Positions 1 to 5,838 of a stretch of DNA of 6,091 nt are shown here, piece after piece. Within the stretch, counting starts at the first letter, position 1. Each line of letters starts with the position of its first letter. The position numbers were made by a program, and so were the translations under genes. The stretch is from CAXMNX01 sp051009475 (GTDB taxonomy: Bacteria > Pseudomonadota > Alphaproteobacteria > Rhodobacterales > Rhodobacteraceae). The DNA is taken from positions 1 to 6,091 of the forward strand of contig JBPCWO010000075.1 of the NCBI GenBank assembly GCA_051009475.1, in the 5' to 3' direction. The notes below the pieces were generated by a model. The model was given only the letters and a program-made list of their open reading frames with translations, was not told the DNA's origin and made no database searches.

Positions 1-15
1 ATCCGGCCCTAATTG

Positions 16-2616
16 CTATCGACGTCTTTGACGGCTCGATCTGGATGAGCGTGAAATGGAAGACCCGCGCGACCGATTGACGCTCGACCGATTAACGCTC
101 GATCGATTGACGCTATTGGAAATTGACCTTTGATTTGAAATCGAACGATTTCGCATGTCGCGGTTCACATGGTTCGGAACATTCGTAACTGGTGCCCGTC
201 GCACCGGAGTTGATTTCCGAGGATTGGAGGTAACGCGCGGGGTCGTCCCAACGGACGGCGTCCGGTTAGTCCGCGTCGGTGTGAAGTTCGAATTGTTACG
301 GAGTGTTCCGGTTTGCCGGTTTGCCGTCTCGGGTCGCGTTGTGCGAACTACGCCACGATCAGGTCGCGGAGCCGCATCCCAGCCACCGTCGTTCCAGCGC
401 TGCCATTCACCGTCAGACCTGCGGTATACATTGCCGTCACGGCCTGCATAAACATTGCCCCGCCTGTCATAGACAACTCCGCCTTCACCACGAGAGCTGT
501 CCCATTTGACGCCGCCGCGCCCTGCTGTTCCTTCGCGGGCGCTCACATTCAGATAGTCTGCACCACGGCGGACAGATGCCTCACCCCAGCGACCGTAAAC
601 ATCGGAGCCGCCGCGGGCGACAGCCCTGGTTCCTGTTCGCGGGTTGCTTGCTCTGACGAACCCTGTGGTCCCGCTTGGCCCCACATAACGACCCGCTCTT
701 GCGTAGGTACCGGTTGCAGGATTCCACGCCGTTTGCGCTTGAATGCCGCGATAGGGGCCATAGGCATAACCATAGCGGCCATAGGCACCATTGGCCGGAT
801 TGTAATAGGCCGCCGACCCATAACTGACGTGGCGCGGGTAGTAGATAGGATGATGGTGGTGGTGATGCCAGTAGGGAGGATAATACCAACCACTGCCGTA
901 GACAAAGACGCCCCAGGCCATGAAGCCAAACAAGTAGCCAGCGGTATAGCCGACGTTCACATTGCCGTCGTCGTCGCTGTCATAGACTTGGACATACGTT
1001 ACGTTGTGAACTGGCGATGACGGCGGAATGTCATAAATTGCATCGGGAACATCGGTTGCCACGGACCAGGGGCCTTCAGGGCTATCTGATACGAACCAGA
1101 TACCGTCGATAACAACGAAGTATCGGCCACTCACCTCTATCACCGGGTCTCCGGTGTTAGCGGCATAAGTGAGATCAGTACCCTCAATCGGCTCAAACAC
1201 CGGATCGCCGTCGTACGCAATCTCCGGAGCCTTGACTGAATTGACATTGATGATCGCGACCTCCGGGATAGACGCGCGTAACCTGGCCTCGTTGGCTTCG
1301 GAGGTTCCAGGAACAGAGGCGCGGACCGAATAATAGGGTTGGTCGTCCGGAATGAATTGAAAGTCCGGCGGCAAATCTGGCGTCGCAAAAGTCCAGGGTC
1401 CATCAGGCTCCGAAGTGCTGAACCAACGACCGGACACAAGATAGTACCACACGCCAGTGCTTTTCAAACGGAACAGATCGGATTCCGTGTTCGAAGCCCA
1501 CTCCAGATCGCCTCCCGGGACATCCTCGTACACTGGAGGTCCATCAAAGAGAACAAGTTCGGCCGGTTCTTCGCTTACAAATATTCCCGGTGCACCGTCA
1601 TCGTATGCAATGGGCGGGATCGCTTCGCGGGCGTCTTTCCAATTGCCGTCATCAGGAAGCAATGAAAATACCTCGGGCAATTCAGTGGTTTCGATCCATT
1701 CGCTTGAAATATCAGGTGCGGTAAGCCAGGAATTTTCGTCGCGCAGCCACAGAGCATCATCAGCCTTAAACATATCCCAATTGGTGTTCACGACGAACTC
1801 CAGGCCATCTGCACCGGATACCGACGCAAAAATCGCAGGACCGTCTGTCTGAACAAGTTTTGCTGGCGATATTGAATACAGGATGACGGGTGGGTCGGCC
1901 CTGATCCCTTCAACGTCAGATATCTGCTCGAAACTAGCCAGACCAGCGACGATCCGTTCTTCGCGAACTTCAATCGGTGCGGTGGGTAAGATGCCGCCCA
2001 ATTCCAGGGACAATTTGGACACCTGCTCACGGTCCAACGCGCCAAAATCGACCTGAGTCAACGAAATGTCGGAAAGGATGATTATCTCTTTGGCACTATC
2101 GCGGACTGTGCTTGCCCGCAGACCAATTACACCAAAAATTGGACTCGCTTCCTCGTCAGCATGAAACTCAGCCGCCACAACCCCATCAAGCGAGCGAAAA
2201 TCCGTCCACTCACTGAACTGAGGCTCATGTAACACAATGAAACTGCCCTCGTGCCCGACCTTAAATGCACGCGGCCACCCCGGTTGATCCTCTCCGGGAA
2301 CTTCCGATAGATAGCGTCCGCTTACAAACCCGTTTTGGCCCTCTTCCTCGATCGCGCACCAACTTCCAGAGTCGGTGCACTCCAATATTTCAACGGACGA
2401 ACCTTCTGAAAGCGTCCCTAAAGTAGGATAAGACGTCCCCGGTCCTTGGCGAAAATTCACATTGGCCGATGTCACCGCGGGGACTGCAAACGCCGAAGTC
2501 GTCGTTAGCGCCACGATGACAACTCCTCCAACTACATTCCGAAAAAGGCCTTCACGTACGAGCCCGCGTGAAAAAACGCGCGCGTCGTCAGATCTATCGA
2601 ACATTTGGTAAATCAA
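16..2616 (-). CDS. Large exported modular protein: SH3b domain, three GPW-type repeats, His run, Arg/Ser/Asn-rich tail
   Basis: Function unknown. Residue numbers count from the upstream ATG at 2677-2679. A hydrophobic stretch at 49-65 ending in AFA gives a long Sec signal peptide with cleavage near 65. Residues about 66-126 read as a bacterial SH3 domain (VNFRQGPGTSYPTLGTL, then GFVSGRYL). Residues 138-270 are a beta-rich section. Three related repeats follow at about 271-345, 371-445 and 483-556, with (F)DGPPVYEDVPG, NT and GPW signatures. IPPSSPVHNVTYVQVY (551-566) leads into a Gly/Tyr/aromatic section with WYYPPYW and six His (605-610), NPxxG repeats (627-683), GNVY repeats (741-752) and a very basic tail. 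I recall similar unnamed proteins in proteobacteria, sometimes labelled carbohydrate-binding V/XII or autotransporter; neither label is shown here. I chose TTG at 2614-2616 because AGGAG lies 9 nt upstream; ATG at 2602-2604 or 2677-2679 are alternatives. Last gene of the minus-strand series. Confidence 0.85.
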   Translation of the reverse strand: MIYQMFDRSDDARVFSRGLVREGLFRNVVGGVVIVALTTTSAFAVPAVTSANVNFRQGPGTSYPTLGTLSEGSSVEILECTDSGSWCAIEEEGQNGFVSGRYLSEVPGEDQPGWPRAFKVGHEGSFIVLHEPQFSEWTDFRSLDGVVAAEFHADEEASPIFGVIGLRASTVRDSAKEIIILSDISLTQVDFGALDREQVSKLSLELGGILPTAPIEVREERIVAGLASFEQISDVEGIRADPPVILYSISPAKLVQTDGPAIFASVSGADGLEFVVNTNWDMFKADDALWLRDENSWLTAPDISSEWIETTELPEVFSLLPDDGNWKDAREAIPPIAYDDGAPGIFVSEEPAELVLFDGPPVYEDVPGGDLEWASNTESDLFRLKSTGVWYYLVSGRWFSTSEPDGPWTFATPDLPPDFQFIPDDQPYYSVRASVPGTSEANEARLRASIPEVAIINVNSVKAPEIAYDGDPVFEPIEGTDLTYAANTGDPVIEVSGRYFVVIDGIWFVSDSPEGPWSVATDVPDAIYDIPPSSPVHNVTYVQVYDSDDDGNVNVGYTAGYLFGFMAWGVFVYGSGWYYPPYWHHHHHHPIYYPRHVSYGSAAYYNPANGAYGRYGYAYGPYRGIQAQTAWNPATGTYARAGRYVGPSGTTGFVRASNPRTGTRAVARGGSDVYGRWGEASVRRGADYLNVSAREGTAGRGGVKWDSSRGEGGVVYDRRGNVYAGRDGNVYRRSDGEWQRWNDGGWDAAPRPDRGVVRTTRPETANRQTGTLRNNSNFTPTRTNRTPSVGTTPRVTSNPRKSTPVRRAPVTNVPNHVNRDMRNRSISNQRSISNSVNRSSVNRSSVNRSRGSSISRSSRSSRQRRR
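70..114 (-). repeat. Three tandem 15-bp repeats coding for VNRSS-type pentapeptides
   Basis: On the plus strand, CGACCGATTGACGCT at 70-84 is followed by two near copies at 85-99 and 100-114, each differing at one position. They lie in frame near the 3' end of the large gene and encode the pentapeptide series SVNRS at about residues 856-870. The unit length is a multiple of three, so gain or loss of copies would change protein length without breaking the frame. Confidence 0.9.
850..867 (-). other. Natural run of six histidine codons in the large protein
   Basis: Six consecutive codons (CAT CAC CAC CAC CAT CAT on the minus strand) encode His605-610, directly after WYYPPYW and before PIYYPRH. 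The setting is an aromatic, glycine-rich region of an exported protein. A metal-binding or surface-adhesive role is conceivable, but nothing in the sequence proves it. Confidence 0.9.
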
Positions 2617-2625
2617 GGTCTGATT

Positions 2626-2630
2626 CTCCT
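2626..2630 (-). promoter_or_regulatory. Ribosome binding site that favours a TTG start for the large protein
   Basis: The minus strand reads AGGAG here, followed by nine bases (AATCAGACC) and then TTG. The next in-frame ATG (2602-2604) is about 21 nt from this motif, too far for normal initiation. The upstream ATG (2677-2679) has no purine-rich Shine-Dalgarno before it. This decides the start by spacing only; it has not been tested. Confidence 0.55.
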
Positions 2631-2761
2631 GTACACAATTGGCTCGACCAACACATAGTGGAAGCTCTGGCTCGGGCATAATTGTTCATTTTCGAGTTTT
2701 GCAAATGAAATGGCAAAGCACGCAGATATTTCGCCATCGTTAAGATAGCTGATCTGCAACT

Positions 2762-2783
2762 GAGCGCTGATTGTGGAGCGCTC
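2762..2783. repeat. 7-bp inverted repeat with 8-nt loop between two genes
   Basis: GAGCGCT (2762-2768) and AGCGCTC (2777-2783) are perfect reverse complements separated by GATTGTGG. The element lies 33 nt past the stop codon of the 125-residue gene and upstream of the large gene. It could be a weak terminator or an operator. There is no run of T after the stem on the minus strand, so a classical intrinsic terminator is not supported. Confidence 0.4.
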
Positions 2784-2816
2784 GGTGTCGGTTCATCGGA
2801 AGTGTATTCAAGTTAA

Positions 2817-3194
2817 CTACTCAGTACTTAGGACCCAGTCACCGTTGGTGTTTTGGCATCGACGCACGTCCAGACGCGAACGTTTGCCCGATGCGGCTTC
2901 AATCAAATGTCGAAACGACACACAGTTCTCAGCCCGATCAACATTCAAAACGATTACGACACCAAAAGCGCCGCTTGTTGCACTTGACCACCGCACTTTT
3001 TCATCGGCCACAACACCCTTTTTGGTATAGAGGCTCTCTGCCGCGCCGGACGCAAGTTCAACATCGCCCGGTTCGAGGTCGCTATCGCGAAAAATCTTGC
3101 TCAGCCCAGCCATTGAAGGCCCTGCCAGGGCACAAATCAGACAGCCAGCGACAGCCAGCGTTTTCAGGTCAGGCCCGGAAATACTTTGAAACAT
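2817..3194 (-). CDS. Small exported protein with 17-kDa surface-antigen-like C-terminus
   Basis: A 125-residue protein with a Sec signal peptide: Lys at 11, a hydrophobic core at about 12-25, and likely cleavage after SMA (residue 29). The C-terminal half carries VRWSSATSG (67-75), a cysteine at 91 in ENCVSF, a second at 113 in RRCQN and GDW at 118-120. That W-x-x-x-x-[TS]G, C, C, G-x-W order resembles the C-terminal region of the rickettsial 17-kDa antigen and RT0821/Lpp0805-type surface proteins. I infer membership from pattern alone. The glycine-zipper segment typical of the 17-kDa antigen is missing, and cleavage looks like signal peptidase I rather than lipoprotein processing. The ATG is preceded by AGGA (3201-3204) with a 6-nt spacer. 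The gene lies 75 nt after the 89-residue gene and may be co-transcribed with it. Role unknown, probably periplasmic or cell surface. Confidence 0.8.
   Translation of the reverse strand: MFQSISGPDLKTLAVAGCLICALAGPSMAGLSKIFRDSDLEPGDVELASGAAESLYTKKGVVADEKVRWSSATSGAFGVVIVLNVDRAENCVSFRHLIEAASGKRSRLDVRRCQNTNGDWVLSTE
3141..3160. repeat. Exact tandem duplication of a 10-bp unit within a signal-peptide coding region
   Basis: ACAGCCAGCG occurs twice back to back, inside the codons for the hydrophobic core (residues about 12-18, TLAVAGC) of the 125-residue protein. The unit is not a multiple of three, so loss or gain of one copy would shift the frame of this gene near its start. Confidence 0.85.
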
Positions 3195-3222
3195 AATAAT
3201 TCCTACGGTGTCTAATTCAGTT

Positions 3223-3243
3223 AGCGGGCCGCTTGCCTGGCAA
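3223..3243. promoter_or_regulatory. Two abutting short palindromes between the 89- and 125-residue genes
   Basis: AGCGG-G-CCGCT (3223-3233) and TTGCC-T-GGCAA (3233-3243) are perfect 5-bp dyads with one central base each, sharing one base. They sit 29-49 nt upstream of the start of the 125-residue gene. They could be operator half-sites or a small RNA fold, but no terminator-like T tract follows on the minus strand. Evidence is symmetry only. Confidence 0.3.
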
Positions 3244-3269
3244 ACTCAGTCCGGTCAGCTTCTAGCTTC

Positions 3270-3539
3270 TTAGGTTTTGGGTGGCACGGCGTCGTCTTTG
3301 TATTTCGCGTTCCGCAGAATAAACCTAAGCTCATCGCGGGTGTCGTAGTAATCCTCCGGCGACGATAGCGTCAGGTGCAAACGTGCCACCGTTGAGGTGG
3401 CGAATTGGGATACGTCGGCGTGCAAACCATACTGCGCTAAACCGGTTTCAACGCTGTTTACAAGCTGAGGATTTGGATCGGCAGAAGCCGACCCACCGAC
3501 GACCGTTAACATCAGCGCGACCAAGACGGATCTGAACAT
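3270..3539 (-). CDS. Small exported protein of unknown function, 89 residues
   Basis: The protein starts MFRSVLVALMLTVVGGSASA, a compact Sec signal peptide with likely cleavage at residue 20 before DPNPQ. The mature part is about 69 residues. It contains LVNSVETGLAQYGLHADVSQ (26-45), then TSTVARLHLTLSS (48-60) and a charged helix-like segment YYDTRDELRFILRNAKY (64-80). There are no cysteines and no membrane segment after the signal, which suggests a soluble periplasmic or secreted product. I do not recognise a named family. The start is well supported: GAGG (3546-3549) lies 6 nt upstream of the ATG, and a good promoter lies about 40 nt upstream. The gene precedes the 125-residue gene on the same strand with a 75-nt gap, and the two could share a transcript. 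Confidence 0.8.
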   Translation of the reverse strand: MFRSVLVALMLTVVGGSASADPNPQLVNSVETGLAQYGLHADVSQFATSTVARLHLTLSSPEDYYDTRDELRFILRNAKYKDDAVPPKT

Positions 3540-3579
3540 ATTTAACCTCGGTTATTTTGCATCTAGTTATTTCTCGGTG

Positions 3580-3608
3580 ATTGTAAGCCTGGGTCCAGAA
3601 CAAGTAAA
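3580..3608 (-). promoter_or_regulatory. Predicted sigma70-type promoter for the 89-residue gene
   Basis: On the minus strand the -35 is TTTACT (3603-3608) and the -10 is TACAAT (3580-3585), with exactly 17 nt between them. The -10 matches five of six consensus bases and the -35 four of six. Transcription would start near 3573, giving a leader of about 33 nt. It separates this gene from the HlyD operon as an independent unit. Confidence 0.55.
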
Positions 3609-3671
3609 ATCACTAAACCGCGCGGCACTCGCACGGCAATTTCATGATTTTCGATAAGTTTTCTGTTGGGT

Positions 3672-4904
3672 TCAGTGTCCCGTCAGAACCAGATTCTGAA
3701 CCGGCATCAGCAAAACCTTAACTCTAAGTAGGAACGCTTCTACGATGCCCACCGTGTCGACCATATGTAAGAATAGCCATTCAAACGTACCGAGATCTTC
3801 ATTCTCAAATCTGTCGTGGTTATTTGTGTATATATTAGCAATGCATTTGCTGCCGCGGGAAATTCGATCTGCACTGCCTTCGTATAATGGCTCCATGTAG
3901 ACCGTCATTGTTCCCGGGCGCGCCCTATCTTGCAGGTCTAGAAGTTGGTCCGACGGTCGAAATTGACCCGCCGGAATGTAGTTTGTAACTGTCACGACTT
4001 TCATCGGGACAATAGTGAATGGCAGCGACAAACAGGCGATTTCACTGATCATGCCGGGCTTGATGACTTGAGTAGCAATTTGGTGGAAACCGGCCTGAAA
4101 TCGACCATGGCCCACATCAGCTGGTACGAGCACACCGCCGGGACGCAGCAACGGACTAACAATGTCACCTGGCTGAAGCGAAAACTGTTCTATGTCACCG
4201 TCTACGCTTGCATGAACAACCATTTTATCAAGATCAGCATTTGCCTGCCTCAGCATCGCTTCAGCGGTGGATTTTTGTGCAGGAAGTAACTCATTCAGAT
4301 TGGCTTCCACCGCCTGCTTATTCGCTATTGCGGCGTTCAGAACACCTTGAGAAGACGTTACCGCGTTTTGCAGCGTTTCAACGTCGCGATCGCTGACTGC
4401 CGTTGAGCCTCGCGCTTGCAATTCCTGCCGGACTTTCAACTCCTCCACCGCTTCTGACAATGCACCCATGGCGTTTTCGACACTGCCTTCGGCAGCCCGT
4501 ACTTCCGCTGCTGACAAAAGAAATTTGGCATCGACTTCCTCTACGCGCAGCTTGGCTGTTTCTACAGCAGCCCGCTGGCTGGAAGCCTCCAGTGAGAAAA
4601 GCGGGTCGCCCGCTTTCACCTTTTGATTGTTGGCCACAAACACTTCTTCGACTCGTCCGGAACCTTCAGAAAGGATCGTAACAGTTCTAAAAAATGAGGA
4701 AACATTTGTCGTTGACGGGTGGTAATAGAAAACAACAGTAATCAGCGAAACTGTCAGTATTGCGCAGATCGTGATACCGTAACGAAGCTCGTACCATACT
4801 GAGAACAATGTCAGCTCATGGCCAAATCGTTTTCCCTGCAAATACCGGCGGATAAGATAGTCCGGGAAAATCGAGACAAGCGAACATAATAGAACTTCAA
4901 GCAT
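3672..4904 (-). CDS. HlyD-family membrane fusion (periplasmic adaptor) protein
   Basis: A 410-residue inner-membrane-anchored adaptor of the kind that links an inner-membrane transporter to the outer membrane. One clear transmembrane helix lies at about 42-61, after a hydrophobic N-terminus and a basic stretch (RRYLQGKRFG, 19-28). The first lipoyl half-motif is at about 78-107 (GSGRVEEVFVANNQKVKAGD), a long Ala/Glu-rich coiled-coil hairpin runs from 108 to 222, and the second lipoyl half is at 228-250 (VDGDIEQFSLQPGDIVSP). A beta-barrel region follows to about 345, and a hydrophobic C-terminal segment spans 373-408. The architecture resembles E. coli YiaV/YibH, which are also paired with DUF3302 proteins. 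It starts 3 nt after the stop of the upstream membrane-protein gene, and its GGAAGAG (4914-4920, 9-nt spacer) lies inside that gene, so translation is probably coupled. No ABC, RND or MFS transporter is present here. Substrate unknown. Confidence 0.9.
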   Translation of the reverse strand: MLEVLLCSLVSIFPDYLIRRYLQGKRFGHELTLFSVWYELRYGITICAILTVSLITVVFYYHPSTTNVSSFFRTVTILSEGSGRVEEVFVANNQKVKAGDPLFSLEASSQRAAVETAKLRVEEVDAKFLLSAAEVRAAEGSVENAMGALSEAVEELKVRQELQARGSTAVSDRDVETLQNAVTSSQGVLNAAIANKQAVEANLNELLPAQKSTAEAMLRQANADLDKMVVHASVDGDIEQFSLQPGDIVSPLLRPGGVLVPADVGHGRFQAGFHQIATQVIKPGMISEIACLSLPFTIVPMKVVTVTNYIPAGQFRPSDQLLDLQDRARPGTMTVYMEPLYEGSADRISRGSKCIANIYTNNHDRFENEDLGTFEWLFLHMVDTVGIVEAFLLRVKVLLMPVQNLVLTGH

Positions 4905-4907
4905 TGC

Positions 4908-5360
4908 TCAATTCTCTTCCGCAGATTTGTCTGTCGAAGCCGACTGAGGCTCGACAGCGAGCTGTTCGTCACTAGATAGCTCGGCCAGATGGGTGTCGCC
5001 GATTTCGGGAGATTGAACCTTGTCTGAAATCTCTCTCAACGATTTGGATATTGACGCCAACAGGCCCTCGTAATTCGGCAGTTGAATTGTTGCCAACAGC
5101 AATGCCGCAATCCAGAAAATATTGTTGTGTGTGAACAGCGCCAACAAAGCTAGAACCGCCACCAACTGAAACTGCGTGTGGTTCGAGCTATGCGCCATTT
5201 GTTCAGGAATGGAATGCAATTTCAGATACAGAACGCCCAGTAGCAGCACCAGTAAGATAACGAAGACAACGACACCGACAAACAGCACATCGGTTTCATT
5301 TGGCGCCGTTATGAACGGCGGCAAATGAGACGATCCCTGATCATGGACATTATCACTCAC
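4908..5360 (-). CDS. Inner-membrane protein, DUF3302/YiaW-like partner of the HlyD protein
   Basis: A 150-residue protein. The first membrane segment is at about 25-47, and a second hydrophobic block (about 65-93) could form one or two further helices. Between and within them are LHSIPEQMAHSSNHTQ (48-63) and LFTHNNIFWI (75-84), which recall the HDIPYEIA...H and LFTLHVIW pattern I remember from DUF3302 proteins such as YiaW and YibI. Those are encoded next to HlyD-type proteins, as here. The C-terminal 55 residues are acidic and soluble. The start is GTG (5358-5360), supported by GAGG (5366-5369) with a 5-nt spacer; no nearby ATG is better placed. It is the first gene of a two-gene operon with the HlyD protein. 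Its molecular role is not established; a scaffold or small membrane partner of the adaptor is an inference. Confidence 0.85.
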   Translation of the reverse strand: MSDNVHDQGSSHLPPFITAPNETDVLFVGVVVFVILLVLLLGVLYLKLHSIPEQMAHSSNHTQFQLVAVLALLALFTHNNIFWIAALLLATIQLPNYEGLLASISKSLREISDKVQSPEIGDTHLAELSSDEQLAVEPQSASTDKSAEEN

Positions 5361-5385
5361 GGCTACCTCGTGGTTTTGGACTAAT

Positions 5386-5415
5386 AAGATAGTCGGACGG
5401 ATGTTTCCGATTCAA
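5386..5415 (-). promoter_or_regulatory. Possible promoter for the membrane-protein/HlyD operon
   Basis: On the minus strand TTGAAT (5410-5415) and TATCTT (5386-5391) are separated by 18 nt, with four of six consensus matches in each hexamer. It lies about 26 nt upstream of the GTG start, so the leader would be short. Moderate-quality match in the expected place; alternatives further upstream are not excluded. Confidence 0.35.
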
Positions 5416-5827
5416 ATGGTCTGCAGAAGATGACATTAATCCCGATCCAACGACAAGCCAAAATACCTTCGGCAAAGGGAGCTCCGGCCACAGAGATTTT
5501 TGCGGGTTATGAACTTTGCCAATCAACTTCGGGACCGGCTGCGTAGGGTGACAATTCGCTTGATCTTTGCATTTATCGCCAGCACTATCTTGCGGTGGAA
5601 GGCAAATGGGGACTGTCTTTAAAATTAGATATGCTCGGATGAACTGACTCTGCTGCACGCGCATTTGCCGCCGATTTTGAGCATCTGAGACTTCTGTTGG
5701 ATGGGCATGATTTCGGGAGATTCCCAAATCGTCCGGCTAAACGGGGGGCACATTGAAGTCCCGAATTTTGCTGACCACTGCAAATGGTTGTGGCGCTGGT
5801 GAATGTCTTGCGAACACAAACTGCACT

Positions 5828-5832
5828 AGGGG
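5828..5832 (+). promoter_or_regulatory. Ribosome binding site for the outer-membrane protein gene
   Basis: AGGGG lies 6 nt upstream of the ATG at 5839-5841. Together with the signal peptide that begins at that ATG, this fixes the start of the partial gene. Confidence 0.7.
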
Positions 5833-5838
5833 AATAGA

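Larger units (their letters stand above)
5361..5838. other. Divergent intergenic region, no convincing gene
   Basis: This 478-nt gap lies between the minus-strand operon and the plus-strand outer-membrane gene, so it should hold promoters for both directions. A possible minus-strand promoter is listed separately; no convincing plus-strand promoter stood out. The open frames here (5353-5727 minus with a TTG start, 5625-5819 minus, 5430-5546 plus) lack good ribosome binding sites and recognisable domains, and read like chance translation. I saw no intrinsic terminator, tRNA or repeat. The length would allow a small RNA or a regulator-binding region, but nothing in the bases demonstrates one. 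Confidence 0.5.

Noticed and set aside
549..929. Two minus-strand frames (549-929 and 581-889) overlapping the large gene
   Set aside because: They are out-of-frame readings of the same strand within a gene that has strong protein-level features; their translations are low-complexity shadows.
313..1020. A 235-codon open frame on the plus strand
   Set aside because: It lies fully antisense to the large secreted-protein gene, whose Gly/Arg/Ser/Tyr-rich codons leave few stops on the other strand. The translation has no recognisable domain, and the sense frame shows a clear domain series.
3132..3194. Lipobox (VAGC at residues 15-18) in the 125-residue protein
   Set aside because: The hydrophobic stretch before this cysteine is only about six residues, while hydrophobic sequence continues after it to a better signal peptidase I site after SMA at residue 29.
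3618..3625. CCGCGCGG palindrome upstream of the 89-residue gene
   Set aside because: An 8-bp GC-only palindrome has no loop to form a hairpin and is too short and common to call a site; it is not followed by a T tract, so it is not a terminator for the HlyD operon either.
5430..5546. A 38-codon plus-strand frame in the divergent gap
   Set aside because: There is no convincing Shine-Dalgarno and the product has no signal or recognisable motif; a frame of this length is expected by chance.
5715..5725. GGGAGATTCCC as a hairpin in the divergent gap
   Set aside because: The stem is only 4 bp around a 3-nt loop with no T tract on either side, so it is not a credible terminator or riboswitch element.
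5353..5727. A 124-codon minus-strand frame ahead of the membrane-protein gene
   Set aside because: The start codon is TTG with no ribosome site, the translation is rich in Pro, His and Gln with no signal, membrane segment or motif, and the membrane-protein gene has its own promoter and ribosome site inside it. Kept as a possibility in the findings only.
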